NCBI RefSeq assembly: GCF_025854275.1
Contig: NZ_CP107567.1
Location: 1,612,001 to 1,676,000 of the forward strand
DNA: 64,000 nucleotides
DNA from: Streptomyces peucetius
Lineage (GTDB): Bacteria > Actinomycetota > Actinomycetes > Streptomycetales > Streptomycetaceae
Direction of reading: 5' to 3'
In this document: positions 8,798-16,266 of the stretch, piece by piece
Layout of the letters: every line of letters begins with the position of its first letter
Numbering within the stretch: the stretch's first letter is position 1
Notes under the pieces: model-generated
Seen by the model: the letters and a program-made list of their open reading frames with translations, nothing else
Told to the model about the DNA's origin: nothing
Databases searched by the model: none
Translations under genes and position numbers: made by a program

Positions 8798-10118
8798 CCG
8801 TGTCCTCCGCATCAGGGGCGATGTCACGCACGTTCGGGACGAAGTGGGTGGTGCTGTACTCGGCCATCGGGCCGCGCAGCCGCGGCCGTTCGCTGTGGCT
8901 GCCGCCGCCCGGCGGGGCCGGTGGGAAGACCTCCGCGTGGCGCAGGTACTCCTGGGCGGCCGCCTCCACCACCTGGGGCAGCAGCTGCCCGAAGGCCTCC
9001 ATGGTGTACACGCCCCTGGCCGCCGCCTGGCAGGCCGCACGGCCGTGGCCCATGTGGTGCGGCATGGTGCGTTCCAGTTGCTCGATCAGCACGGCCTCCG
9101 ATTCCCTGCTGCTGTCCGGGTCGTCGCGGTTCCAGGGGACGACCACGCTCACCCATGGGCGCGGCACCGCGTCGAAGGCGGCGAGCTTGCGACGCCGTTC
9201 CTCGTTCTCCAGGGCCCAGCGGTCGACGAGCAGGATCTCGGGGCGGGTCGGCGGCTGGCCGGCGGCGGCCAGGGGCTCGTGGTCGAACGAGGAGACGGTC
9301 GGCTGGTAGTTGAGGGAGCGCACCAGGTCCTGCGCGATGGACGCCAACGGACGTGCGGAGTCCGGGTGGTAGGGGTTCCAGTCCTGTGGCTGCTTGCCGT
9401 AGAAGTCGGCGGACCGGCCGGGTGGCAGATCGTGGCTGGTGGGCGCGGCGACGGTGATGTGCATGGGGCGCGGGCCGACACTGGCTCTGCCGAAGGCGCT
9501 CGGCGCCTGGCGGAACTCGACGGGGCTGCCGGGCGCCAGCCGTGTGGTGTCGGCGACACTCACGATCCGTTTCGCCAGCTCGTAGACGGCGGCCTCGTAC
9601 TCCTCGGCGAATATCCGGAGCTTGATGAGCCCGTAGAGACCGTCGGTCACGTAGCGGTCGCCGAAGGCGCGGTGGTTGAACTGCAACCGTTCGGCGGGGC
9701 CGGGGAGTTGCTCGGGCGGCATCGGCACCCATAACGCCGGGACGATCGCCTCCGCGGGACGGTTGCTCTTCGCATGGTGGTAGATGGCCCGCTGGGCGAA
9801 GGCGTACCACTCCTTGCCGCACATCTCGCTGGCGAAGTAGCGGGGGGAGAAGAGCGGGACGAAGACCCGGCAGCTGGCCAGCACTTCACCGAGCCGTTCG
9901 GACCAGCCCTCCCCCGAGCGTATCTCCCGGTCCATGAAACCGGCCGGGGCGCCGGCCGGGAGATCGGTCATGGCCATCACGTGGCCGACCAGGTCGCGGA
10001 ACAGCCGCTCGACCCACATGTCCGGGTCGGGACCACCCGCTCCGTACCGCGGTGTGTGCGCGTAGCTCAAGAAGAAGTACGGCCGATGGTCCGCCGCCCG
10101 CTGCGCTGAATCCGACAC
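8781..10118 (-). CDS. fxsC: TIR-like protein FxsC
   Basis: 445 residues from a GTG preceded by GGACGGGGGT; an in-frame GTG at 10154 is an alternative with a weaker ribosome site. The N terminus has the TIR-like pattern: YFFLSYAHTPR at about 14-24, then MWVERLFRDL, the GFMDREI segment, and CRVFVPLFSPRYFASEMCGKEW. This matches the family annotated as TIR-like protein FxsC. The C-terminal half (about 250-445) includes a second alpha/beta unit with PEILLVDRWAL and PWVSVVVPWNRDD. It overlaps fxsT by 17 bases and follows the acetyltransferase by 115 bases. Whether the TIR domain cleaves NAD or only mediates protein contact is not decidable from sequence. Confidence 0.88.
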   Translation of the reverse strand: MSDSAQRAADHRPYFFLSYAHTPRYGAGGPDPDMWVERLFRDLVGHVMAMTDLPAGAPAGFMDREIRSGEGWSERLGEVLASCRVFVPLFSPRYFASEMCGKEWYAFAQRAIYHHAKSNRPAEAIVPALWVPMPPEQLPGPAERLQFNHRAFGDRYVTDGLYGLIKLRIFAEEYEAAVYELAKRIVSVADTTRLAPGSPVEFRQAPSAFGRASVGPRPMHITVAAPTSHDLPPGRSADFYGKQPQDWNPYHPDSARPLASIAQDLVRSLNYQPTVSSFDHEPLAAAGQPPTRPEILLVDRWALENEERRRKLAAFDAVPRPWVSVVVPWNRDDPDSSRESEAVLIEQLERTMPHHMGHGRAACQAAARGVYTMEAFGQLLPQVVEAAAQEYLRHAEVFPPAPPGGGSHSERPRLRGPMAEYSTTHFVPNVRDIAPDAEDTDDSQS

Positions 10119-10233
10119 ACGACCCCCGTCCTGCGTGAACGCCCGGCCCGACACCCAGCATCAGTGGAAGACGCGAGCGAATTAATCATTCCGGAGCGGG
10201 TCACACTCCATCCCCCCGCCGTTCGGTCAATCA

Positions 10234-11007
10234 TCACCGCTTTTCGGTCATCCAATCCTTCGCATGGTCGACCGCTTTCCTGATCGAGAACAGTCTTGCG
10301 GTTCTTCCACCGAGTTGTCCGCTTCGTTCCACCCCCCAGGAAAAGGCGGCCCCGACCGCCTCGAAATCACTGTCGTCCAGCACGACGTCCGTGTACTCGG
10401 CCCATTCGGAGCCGCCCTCCGGCCCCGTCACCACACAACGGTAGGTCCGTACGGCGGATTTGACGCGGTACTCGGCAAGATGGAACGCGGTGCATTTGGC
10501 GAAACCCACATTGATCATCAGCACCTGTGCCCCGGCCCGGTAGAGCGCGCCCAGCGGTGAGCGTTCGCCGAGATGGCAGTCCAGAGGGTGCTCCGCCAGC
10601 AGTTCCGCGGCGCGCCGGCCCAGCGCCGCGAACGATGTCTGCGGATGCGCGCTGCGCCGGGCCCCCGCCGCGGTGCGTACGGACTCGGCCAACCGGCCCA
10701 TCCCCTGGCTCGGTGTGGTGGCCGGGTCGAAGGCCGGCATGTCCGCCCGGAAGGCCGCCGCCTGCTCGGGTGTCATGCCGCGCACCCGGGCCAGATACGC
10801 GGAGGAGGTGTCGGAGTTCTCCGCGGTGAAGGCGGGCACCACCAGCGTGCCGTCGGGGCCGAGGACCTCGAGCAGGGCGTCACGCAGGGTCCGTGCGCCG
10901 AGGCCGGTGCCATGCAGGGAGGCGTGGACGAGGAGGGTCATGCCGCGGCGCACGCCGAGGTCGCGCAGTGCCCGGACCGGGCCGTCGCCGCGTAACGGGT
11001 CAGCCAC
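10234..11007 (-). CDS. Aminoglycoside N(3)-acetyltransferase-family protein (AAC(3) fold)
   Basis: 257 residues, GTG start overlapping the maturase stop by 8 bases, so translationally coupled. Family motifs are present: LLVHASLHGTG at 25-35 (acetyl-CoA loop), SAHPQTSFAALG at 119-130, and NVGFAKCTAFHLAEYR around 166-181 with the catalytic-type His176 and Glu179. The fold acetylates an amine with acetyl-CoA; in resistance enzymes the target is the 3-amino group of 2-deoxystreptamine. Its place inside an FxsA/FxsB operon suggests an amine in the peptide pathway (for example the Lys-rich leader, or an end product) as substrate rather than an antibiotic. That is inference. Confidence 0.85.
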   Translation of the reverse strand: MADPLRGDGPVRALRDLGVRRGMTLLVHASLHGTGLGARTLRDALLEVLGPDGTLVVPAFTAENSDTSSAYLARVRGMTPEQAAAFRADMPAFDPATTPSQGMGRLAESVRTAAGARRSAHPQTSFAALGRRAAELLAEHPLDCHLGERSPLGALYRAGAQVLMINVGFAKCTAFHLAEYRVKSAVRTYRCVVTGPEGGSEWAEYTDVVLDDSDFEAVGAAFSWGVERSGQLGGRTARLFSIRKAVDHAKDWMTEKR

Positions 11008-13189
11008 CGACCGCCTCCGTGTGCAGGGCGGCGATCAGGCGCTTGCCGCTGACGGTCGGTTCCGGTGCGTCGCGCAGGGTCTTGAGGGCGAGGACGGCTT
11101 GGGCCGTGGCCGCCGGATCGAGGGCCGCCAGGGCGACGCGTTCGTACGCCCCCGCCAGCAGCCTGGAGGCCGGCAGCGGCTCGTCCTGCCAGGGCGCGGG
11201 GTGCAGCCAGGCGCCGTCCTCGGCGAGCAGGTCCGTGACTTCGCCGGCGGCGCGGAGCTTGGACCGGGCGAAGCCCCGCAGCAGTGCGGCCGCCAACTCG
11301 GCGGGCGGGCCCTGCAGGCCGAGGCCCAGCGCGCCGTAGGCGTGCCGCCCGACGGCCGATCCGGTGCCCCGCAGGGGCGTCAGAGTGGTGAGGGAGCCCG
11401 CGAGTTCGGTGGCCCGCTGCGGCGCGGCGTCCCTCAGCAGCTCCCAGGCCGCCGCGAGCGCCTCGGTGTCCCCCGCGGGGCCCACCGGCTCGCCGAAGCA
11501 GTCCCGGTAGGGGTCGAGGTCGTCCAGCACGAGCTGCGGCCAGCCGTCGAGTCCGGGCCGGCGCAGGGGCCGCCAGCCCGCCTCGGGCCGGTGCGGGTGT
11601 ACGCGTAACGTTCCGTGTCCCGGTACTCGCACGACCAGTTCGTCCGGGGTGCCGCCGACCTCCGCCTCGCACGGCCCGCCGTGGGCAGTAAGCCGCAGTT
11701 CGCCCAGCGTCGGCAGGACGAGCGTGCCGGTGGGGCAGCCGACCCGTACGGGGGTGCCCAGCCCGCTCCGTACGGCCGCGGCGGCCACGTAGCACTCCAG
11801 GCGCAGGGCGAGCCCGACGGCGTCCGGTCGCCCGGCCCGCAGCGCTTCCAGACAGGCATGGAGCCAGGTGCGGGTGTACGGGTGCGCGTAGATCTCGTCC
11901 AGGCCGAGCGAGGTCTCGTCGATCGTGGACGCGAGCTCCCAGGCGGCCGACCACCGTTCGCCCCCGCGTCCGCCGAGTTCCTCGTTGAGCCCGGCGAGGG
12001 TGTAGCGGGTGAGGTCCTGCTGGAGGATGAGCAGCGCCTCGGGGTCGGTCACGGCAGGAGATGCGGTGGCGGGTGCCGTGCGCTCCTCGATGCCGAGGAT
12101 CAGCGCCTCGAGGTCGTTGCAGTATACAGAGGTGTTGTCGAAGCCGGAGCCGCTCGCGTACCGGTGGGTGTAGAGACCGCCGCCGCAGGAGCGGACGACC
12201 GGGCACTGACGGCATGTCGGGCTCACGCCCTCCAGTCCGAGCTGGCGGGCCCTGACGCCCGGGTGGCGGGCCACCTCGTCGAAGGAGTGCCGGAAGAGGT
12301 CGAACCCGGTGGCGGCCGCGCCCTCGTAGGCGCTCTTCAGCGAGTCGACCTGTTCCAGGGTGCCGTCGGTCTCGACGACGACGAGGTCGGAGGGGGCGAG
12401 GCCCAGGGACTCGGTGAGGCTGGGGCCGCCGGCCAGGGTCGAGAGCACGGAGTCGAAGAGCCGCACCGGCACGGGCCTGCCGCGGTCGTCCCAGCGGTCG
12501 AAGACCTCGAGGATCCAGTCGGCGTAGGCGGTGGGTGACCCGTCCGGGCGGGCCGGCGGGTCGTCCCAGGTGGCGTGGGGCAGCAGGAAGTCGATCCGCG
12601 GAGGTTCGAGTTCGGCGAGGGCGTCGTACACGGCGACGGGGTCGTTGGCGACGTCGACGGTGCACAGCAGGCCGAGATAGAGGTGGCGGTAGCGCTCCTG
12701 GCGCAGCAGGTCCACGGCCCGCAGGACGAGCGGGTGGCTGGTGCGGCCGTCCGCGTAGCGGCGGTGGCGGTCGTTGGCGCTGCGGTCCCCGTCGAGGGAG
12801 ATGCCGACCCGGACGTCGAATTCGTCGAACAGGTCGAGATAGCGGGGGCTGAGCTGGATCCCGTTGGTGTGGATCCTCAGGTCGAGTGCGGCGACGTTGT
12901 CGAGGGCTGCGGTGAGCTCCTCGCAGACGCGGCGCAGACGCGCGGGGCCCGCCAGCAGAGGCTCCCCTCCGTGCAGGATCACTGACACGGAGGGCAGGGC
13001 ATGGCTCTTGGCATGCTCGGCCAGTCGCAGAGCTGTCCAGGAAATCGCTTCGTCAGAGATTGCCTTCGGGCGGGTACGCCAGCTCTGATCAGCGTGTTCG
13101 TAGATGTAGCAATGATCGCAGGCAAGATCGCACCTGCTGTGGACCTTCACAACGATCTGCTGGAAGGGGACCAGTGGGGGCCCTGTCAT
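11000..13189 (-). CDS. fxsB: FxsB-family radical SAM/SPASM peptide maturase
   Basis: 729 residues. The radical SAM cluster motif is C20-x3-C24-x2-C27 (SRCDLACDHCY), followed by the GGEP motif at 74-77 and HTNG near 107. A SPASM-type auxiliary cluster follows, with Cys326, Cys329, Cys335 and Cys357 (CRQCPVVRSCGGG and VYCND). FxsB maturases are known to install a three-residue cyclophane on their FxsA substrate through a carbon-carbon bond. The first 370 residues cover this function. The remaining about 350 residues are a second region, rich in Leu/Ala, of unknown role; no HExxH motif is visible in it. The ATG at 13189 lies 40 bases after the precursor gene stop and the downstream acetyltransferase overlaps its end. 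Confidence 0.93.
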   Translation of the reverse strand: MTGPPLVPFQQIVVKVHSRCDLACDHCYIYEHADQSWRTRPKAISDEAISWTALRLAEHAKSHALPSVSVILHGGEPLLAGPARLRRVCEELTAALDNVAALDLRIHTNGIQLSPRYLDLFDEFDVRVGISLDGDRSANDRHRRYADGRTSHPLVLRAVDLLRQERYRHLYLGLLCTVDVANDPVAVYDALAELEPPRIDFLLPHATWDDPPARPDGSPTAYADWILEVFDRWDDRGRPVPVRLFDSVLSTLAGGPSLTESLGLAPSDLVVVETDGTLEQVDSLKSAYEGAAATGFDLFRHSFDEVARHPGVRARQLGLEGVSPTCRQCPVVRSCGGGLYTHRYASGSGFDNTSVYCNDLEALILGIEERTAPATASPAVTDPEALLILQQDLTRYTLAGLNEELGGRGGERWSAAWELASTIDETSLGLDEIYAHPYTRTWLHACLEALRAGRPDAVGLALRLECYVAAAAVRSGLGTPVRVGCPTGTLVLPTLGELRLTAHGGPCEAEVGGTPDELVVRVPGHGTLRVHPHRPEAGWRPLRRPGLDGWPQLVLDDLDPYRDCFGEPVGPAGDTEALAAAWELLRDAAPQRATELAGSLTTLTPLRGTGSAVGRHAYGALGLGLQGPPAELAAALLRGFARSKLRAAGEVTDLLAEDGAWLHPAPWQDEPLPASRLLAGAYERVALAALDPAATAQAVLALKTLRDAPEPTVSGKRLIAALHTEAVGG

Positions 13190-13229
13190 TCCACCAGTCT
13201 AGGGCCAGTGCGAAGCCCTCCGAAGTCGC

Positions 13230-13394
13230 TCAGAGCGCCGAGTTGAAAGTGGTGGCGCGCACGATGCGCTCTTCGGAAGCGGGCAGGACACGGGCGAGCT
13301 TGCGTGCGGCTTCGTCGCCGCGCACGTCGATCTGCGCCAGGGGAACTCGATTCTTCTTCGCAGCGGCGAAGGAGGGAGAGGAGTGCAGGGTCAT
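13230..13394 (-). CDS. fxsA: FxsA precursor peptide (FxSxx-COOH)
   Basis: A 54-residue peptide starting at the ATG 13394, with AAGGA upstream. It has a charged N-terminal leader (KKNRVPLAQIDVRGDEAARKLARVL) and ends exactly with Phe50-Asn51-Ser52-Ala53-Leu54. This is the FxSxx-COOH signature that defines FxsA. The adjacent maturase is expected to crosslink the aromatic ring of Phe50 to Ser52, giving a C-terminal cyclophane. No Gly-Gly leader-cleavage site is visible and no protease or exporter is in the operon. This is the first gene of the fxs operon. Confidence 0.92.
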   Translation of the reverse strand: MTLHSSPSFAAAKKNRVPLAQIDVRGDEAARKLARVLPASEERIVRATTFNSAL

Positions 13395-13613
13395 TGGGGG
13401 CCGTCCTTGATGTTGTGTCCAGCTCAATGCTGTGCCCAGCGGGGATACCACGCACCGTTGCGATGCCGGCGGCACGACTTTACTCTCATGGCCACTCCCA
13501 GCAACTCAGCACGGGGATAAGCAACAAAAGAGTTGCACCACATTCTCGCAGGACCGCAAGGAACAAGCGATTCCGCCTAAAGAGTGATGCCAAAACCGCA
13601 GACGGGGGTGTGT
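13395..13613. promoter_or_regulatory. Divergent promoter region between fxsA and the SLATT-like gene
   Basis: This 219-bp stretch is visibly richer in A/T than its surroundings. A short inverted repeat, GCAACTC at 13501-13507 and GAGTTGC at 13530-13536, lies in its middle with a direct GCAAC copy between. It may be a shared operator, but 7-bp arms are weak evidence. Confidence 0.4.
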
Positions 13614-14552
13614 ATGAGCGACCTTTCGAGCCCTTTGCAGAGCATGGTCCTCCACAATGCCGACCTACCGGTTCTGTACCACCGCACGGACGCCATCGCC
13701 GTCGCCCGCCAGCGCGAGGCCGTGGCCGGCACCCGGCACCGCCTCCTCCTGCTGGTCGCCGGCGCCGCCCTGGCGGCCCTGCCCACCTCGCTGAGGCTCG
13801 GCGACTCCTTCCAGTTCGCGTCGTTTCTCAGTGCTTTGGCGTACGGGGGTGTACTGGTGCTGGGGTACCGCGCCACCCGCCGCAGAGCAAAGTCGCAATG
13901 GCAACTGAACCGCTCCGCCGCCGAGTTCATCAAGTCCATGTGCTGGCGCTACGCGGTCCACGGCTCGCCCTTCGACTCACGCCTTCCGGAGGCCCGGGCC
14001 GATGATTTGTTCACCGCCCGTCTGGAGGACGGATTACGGGAGTTGGCCAAAGTCGGCTGGGAGGACCCCCGCTCGTCGGGCGAGGACGCCGCGGCCGGTG
14101 ATCTGATCACCACCCCGATGCGCCGCCTGCGGGCCAAACCCTTCAGCGTCCGCAAGGAGACCTACGTCAGGGACCGGCTGATCGAGCAGCGCAACTGGTA
14201 CCACCGGCGTACGGAGATGTCCCGTCGTGCGACCGCCCTCTGGTCCGCCTCGATCGCTCTGCTCACTCTCTTCGCCCTGTTCTTCGCCACACTGCGAACC
14301 TTCTCCGTGGCGGACTCCTTCCACGTCCAGGGGGTGCTGTCGGCCGCGGCCGCGGCCTGCCTGGCCTGGAGCGAGATCCGCCGCCACCAGCCGCTGATCG
14401 CCGCCCACTCGCTCGTGGAGGAGGACCTGGCGGCCATGCACACCGCCATGGAGACGACGGTCACCGACGCCCAGTGGCCGTCCGCGGTCTACGAGACCGA
14501 GCGCATCGTCTCTCCCCAGCACACGGACTGGCTGGTGAGACACCGCAGTTGA
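13614..14552 (+). CDS. SLATT/DUF4231-like four-helix membrane protein
   Basis: 312 residues, ATG at 13614 after GACGGGGGTG. Two hydrophobic hairpins are visible: helices about 42-60 and 67-87, then 208-229 and 236-252. The segment preceding the second hairpin, KETYVRDRLIEQRNWYHRR (181-199), is the R..Q..WY pattern of DUF4231/SLATT proteins. In other bacteria these are proposed two-TM pore-forming effectors of nucleotide-activated conflict systems. Here the unit seems duplicated. The gene is divergent from fxsA and convergent (15 bp) with a SLOG-like gene, the usual partner of SLATT proteins. The family call rests on motif reading and topology; function is inferred. Confidence 0.65.
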   Translation: MSDLSSPLQSMVLHNADLPVLYHRTDAIAVARQREAVAGTRHRLLLLVAGAALAALPTSLRLGDSFQFASFLSALAYGGVLVLGYRATRRRAKSQWQLNRSAAEFIKSMCWRYAVHGSPFDSRLPEARADDLFTARLEDGLRELAKVGWEDPRSSGEDAAAGDLITTPMRRLRAKPFSVRKETYVRDRLIEQRNWYHRRTEMSRRATALWSASIALLTLFALFFATLRTFSVADSFHVQGVLSAAAAACLAWSEIRRHQPLIAAHSLVEEDLAAMHTAMETTVTDAQWPSAVYETERIVSPQHTDWLVRHRS

Positions 14553-14567
14553 CCGGTACCGGCGGGC

Positions 14568-15059
14568 TCAGTCGCGTTCGACGCCCTCGCGCCAGATGAT
14601 CGTCACGGGCTTCCCGAGGTCGCGGGCGTAGCGCACGATGTCGCCGGTGCCGCCGTGCCCCCGGGCCGGGAGGCCGTCCCAGACGGCGAGCAGCCGGTCG
14701 CAGTGGTCGGCGATGTAGGCACCGGCGGCGAAGTACGCCTCGTCGGTCGAGACCGGGAAGGCCAGCCTCACTTCACGGGTGGCCAGGCTTCTCAGCCTCC
14801 GGTACCGGGCGAGCTCGCCGGGGCCCGTGAACCCCTGTTCGTAGTCGCCGCTGGGGATGACGGCCGTCAGTTCGGCGCCGCAGTCCAGGGCGATGTCGGC
14901 GAAGATCTGGTCCGCCCCCACGGCGAGGCTCGACAGCGCCTCCAGCGAGCCCCGGTGCCCGTGGAGCACGGCCCGCAGGCCGGCGCTGACATGGGTTAGC
15001 GCCTCCGGCGGGATGCCTCGGTGGCCGGTCACTCCGATGCGTTTCACTTCGCGCTGCAA
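14568..15059 (-). CDS. SLOG-like nucleotide-binding protein
   Basis: 163 residues from a TTG at 15059; a GTG at 15047 is an alternative, and GGGGG lies just upstream of both. The sequence has the Rossmann-like SLOG pattern: IGVTGHRGI at 8-16, SSLAVGADQIFA at 43-54, VIPSGDYEQGF at 67-77, AAGAYIADHCDRLLAVWDG around 111-129, and the glycine-rich loop RGHGGTGDIVRYAR at 133-146 ending PVTIIW. SLOG domains bind nucleotide-derived ligands and are often paired with SLATT membrane proteins. Here the partner is the convergent gene ending 15 bp away. The ligand is unknown. Confidence 0.7.
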   Translation of the reverse strand: MQREVKRIGVTGHRGIPPEALTHVSAGLRAVLHGHRGSLEALSSLAVGADQIFADIALDCGAELTAVIPSGDYEQGFTGPGELARYRRLRSLATREVRLAFPVSTDEAYFAAGAYIADHCDRLLAVWDGLPARGHGGTGDIVRYARDLGKPVTIIWREGVERD

Positions 15060-15182
15060 CCCCCGTCACTACGGCCGCCCCCGGCCGTCCTGACATCCTC
15101 CGAAAAAAGGGGCGGGACGTCGAGCCCCCGTCCTGGTGAAGGACGGAGGCCGTCGTCGTCGGTTGCTGCGCGTCCGGACGCG

Positions 15183-16073
15183 TCAGTAGACGCTCACTCC
15201 GTACCGGTTCAGCGCCTCGACCACCGGCTGGAAGAACGTGGTGCCGCCGGTGGTGCAGTTTCCGCTGCCGCCGGAGGTCAGGCCGATGGCCCGGCTCCCG
15301 GAGTAGAGCGGGCCACCGCTGTCGCCGGGCTCGGCGCACACATTGGTGCGGATCATGCCGTAGACGATGTCCCCGCCGCCGTAGTTCACGGTGGCGTTGA
15401 GCCCGGTGACCGAGCCGCTGTGGGTGCCCGTGGTGGAGCCGCGGCGGGTGACGGGCATGCCGACGGTGGCGTTGGCCGCGCCGGTGATGTCCCGGCCGCC
15501 GACGGTGCCGGGGTGGGACAGCGAGGTGTTGGAGTAGCGGACGATGCCGTAGTCGTTGCCGGGGAAGCTGGAACCGGCCGTCGGGCCGATGACCGTGGAG
15601 CGGGAGGAGTTGGCGTACCAGGTGCCCGCGCCGTCGGTGCAGTGACCGGCTGTCAGGAAGTAGTAGGTGCTGCCGCTGCGGACGTTGAAGCCGAGAGAGC
15701 AGCGCCAGCTGGACGCGTAGATCGCGTCGCCGCCGGAGATCAGCTTGGAGAAGGTGCCCGGCGTGCGTTCGATGCGCAGGGCGCCGGCGTTGTGTCCGGC
15801 CTCGCGCTTGATCCTGGCCAGCTCTGCCTGCGAGACGGTGCTGTCCGCGGTGACGACAAGGGTGTTCGTCGCTTTGTCGACGTGCCAGGCGGTGCCGGGC
15901 ACGTCCGCCTCGAGCAGCGCGTCGCTCGCGGCGGCGAGTTGCTGGGCGTCGTAGGTCCGTGCTTCGTCGGCCGTCGCGGTGGGGACCGCCAGTGCGGCGG
16001 CCGCGATCAGACCGGTGGCCACGGCCAGCAGGCGGCTGCGTCTGCCGGCGGGGATGGTGTGCTGGGTCCTCAC
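15183..16073 (-). CDS. sprB: Streptogrisin B-like secreted serine protease precursor
   Basis: 296 residues, GTG start with GGAGGG seven bases upstream. A signal peptide (about 1-36) and a short pro-region precede the mature enzyme, which begins at Ile112 (ISGGDAIYA). The triad is His144 (TAGHC), Asp174 (GNDYGIV) and Ser252 (EPGDSGGP). The mature sequence is very close to S. griseus SprB as I recall it ([37 protein letters not shown]). It is an extracellular endopeptidase with chymotrypsin-like specificity. A related protease gene lies 193 bp upstream in the same direction, so the pair is a local duplication. Confidence 0.93.
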   Translation of the reverse strand: MRTQHTIPAGRRSRLLAVATGLIAAAALAVPTATADEARTYDAQQLAAASDALLEADVPGTAWHVDKATNTLVVTADSTVSQAELARIKREAGHNAGALRIERTPGTFSKLISGGDAIYASSWRCSLGFNVRSGSTYYFLTAGHCTDGAGTWYANSSRSTVIGPTAGSSFPGNDYGIVRYSNTSLSHPGTVGGRDITGAANATVGMPVTRRGSTTGTHSGSVTGLNATVNYGGGDIVYGMIRTNVCAEPGDSGGPLYSGSRAIGLTSGGSGNCTTGGTTFFQPVVEALNRYGVSVY

Positions 16074-16266
16074 GTTTCGTCCCTCCAGAGGGAGTCAGGG
16101 GCCCGCAGTGGGGTGCCGGGCCCGTGAGGCGCCGGTCCGGGGACCGGCGCTGTGGGGGAAGTTTCCGGCCATGCGGTCACACGCCAAAAGGGAGTGCTTC
16201 CGGCCATCGGCCTCCTCGGCGGGGGCCGGAGACCCGGGGAACGGGTACTCAGCTGCCTCAGGGCCC
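16074..16266. promoter_or_regulatory. Region between the paired proteases, with a short palindrome
   Basis: Between the stop of the upstream protease and the GTG of the sprB-like gene there is a 10-bp perfect inverted repeat with a 2-base centre (GCGCCGGTCC/GGACCGGCGC) at 16129-16150. It may end transcription from the upstream gene or be a regulator site. No gene is seen. Confidence 0.4.

Noticed and set aside
8798..9040. N-terminal extension of FxsT
   Set aside because: It overlaps fxsC in another frame; the ATG at 8797 has GGAGG eight bases upstream and begins the MinD-like domain.
4856..15059. Mobile element carrying the fxs block
   Set aside because: No transposase, integrase, tRNA or attachment repeats flank it; only the protease paralogues do.
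15128..15146. Hairpin CCGTCCT-N5-AGGACGG after the sprB-like gene as terminator
   Set aside because: Only a 7-bp stem with no T-run; too weak to call.
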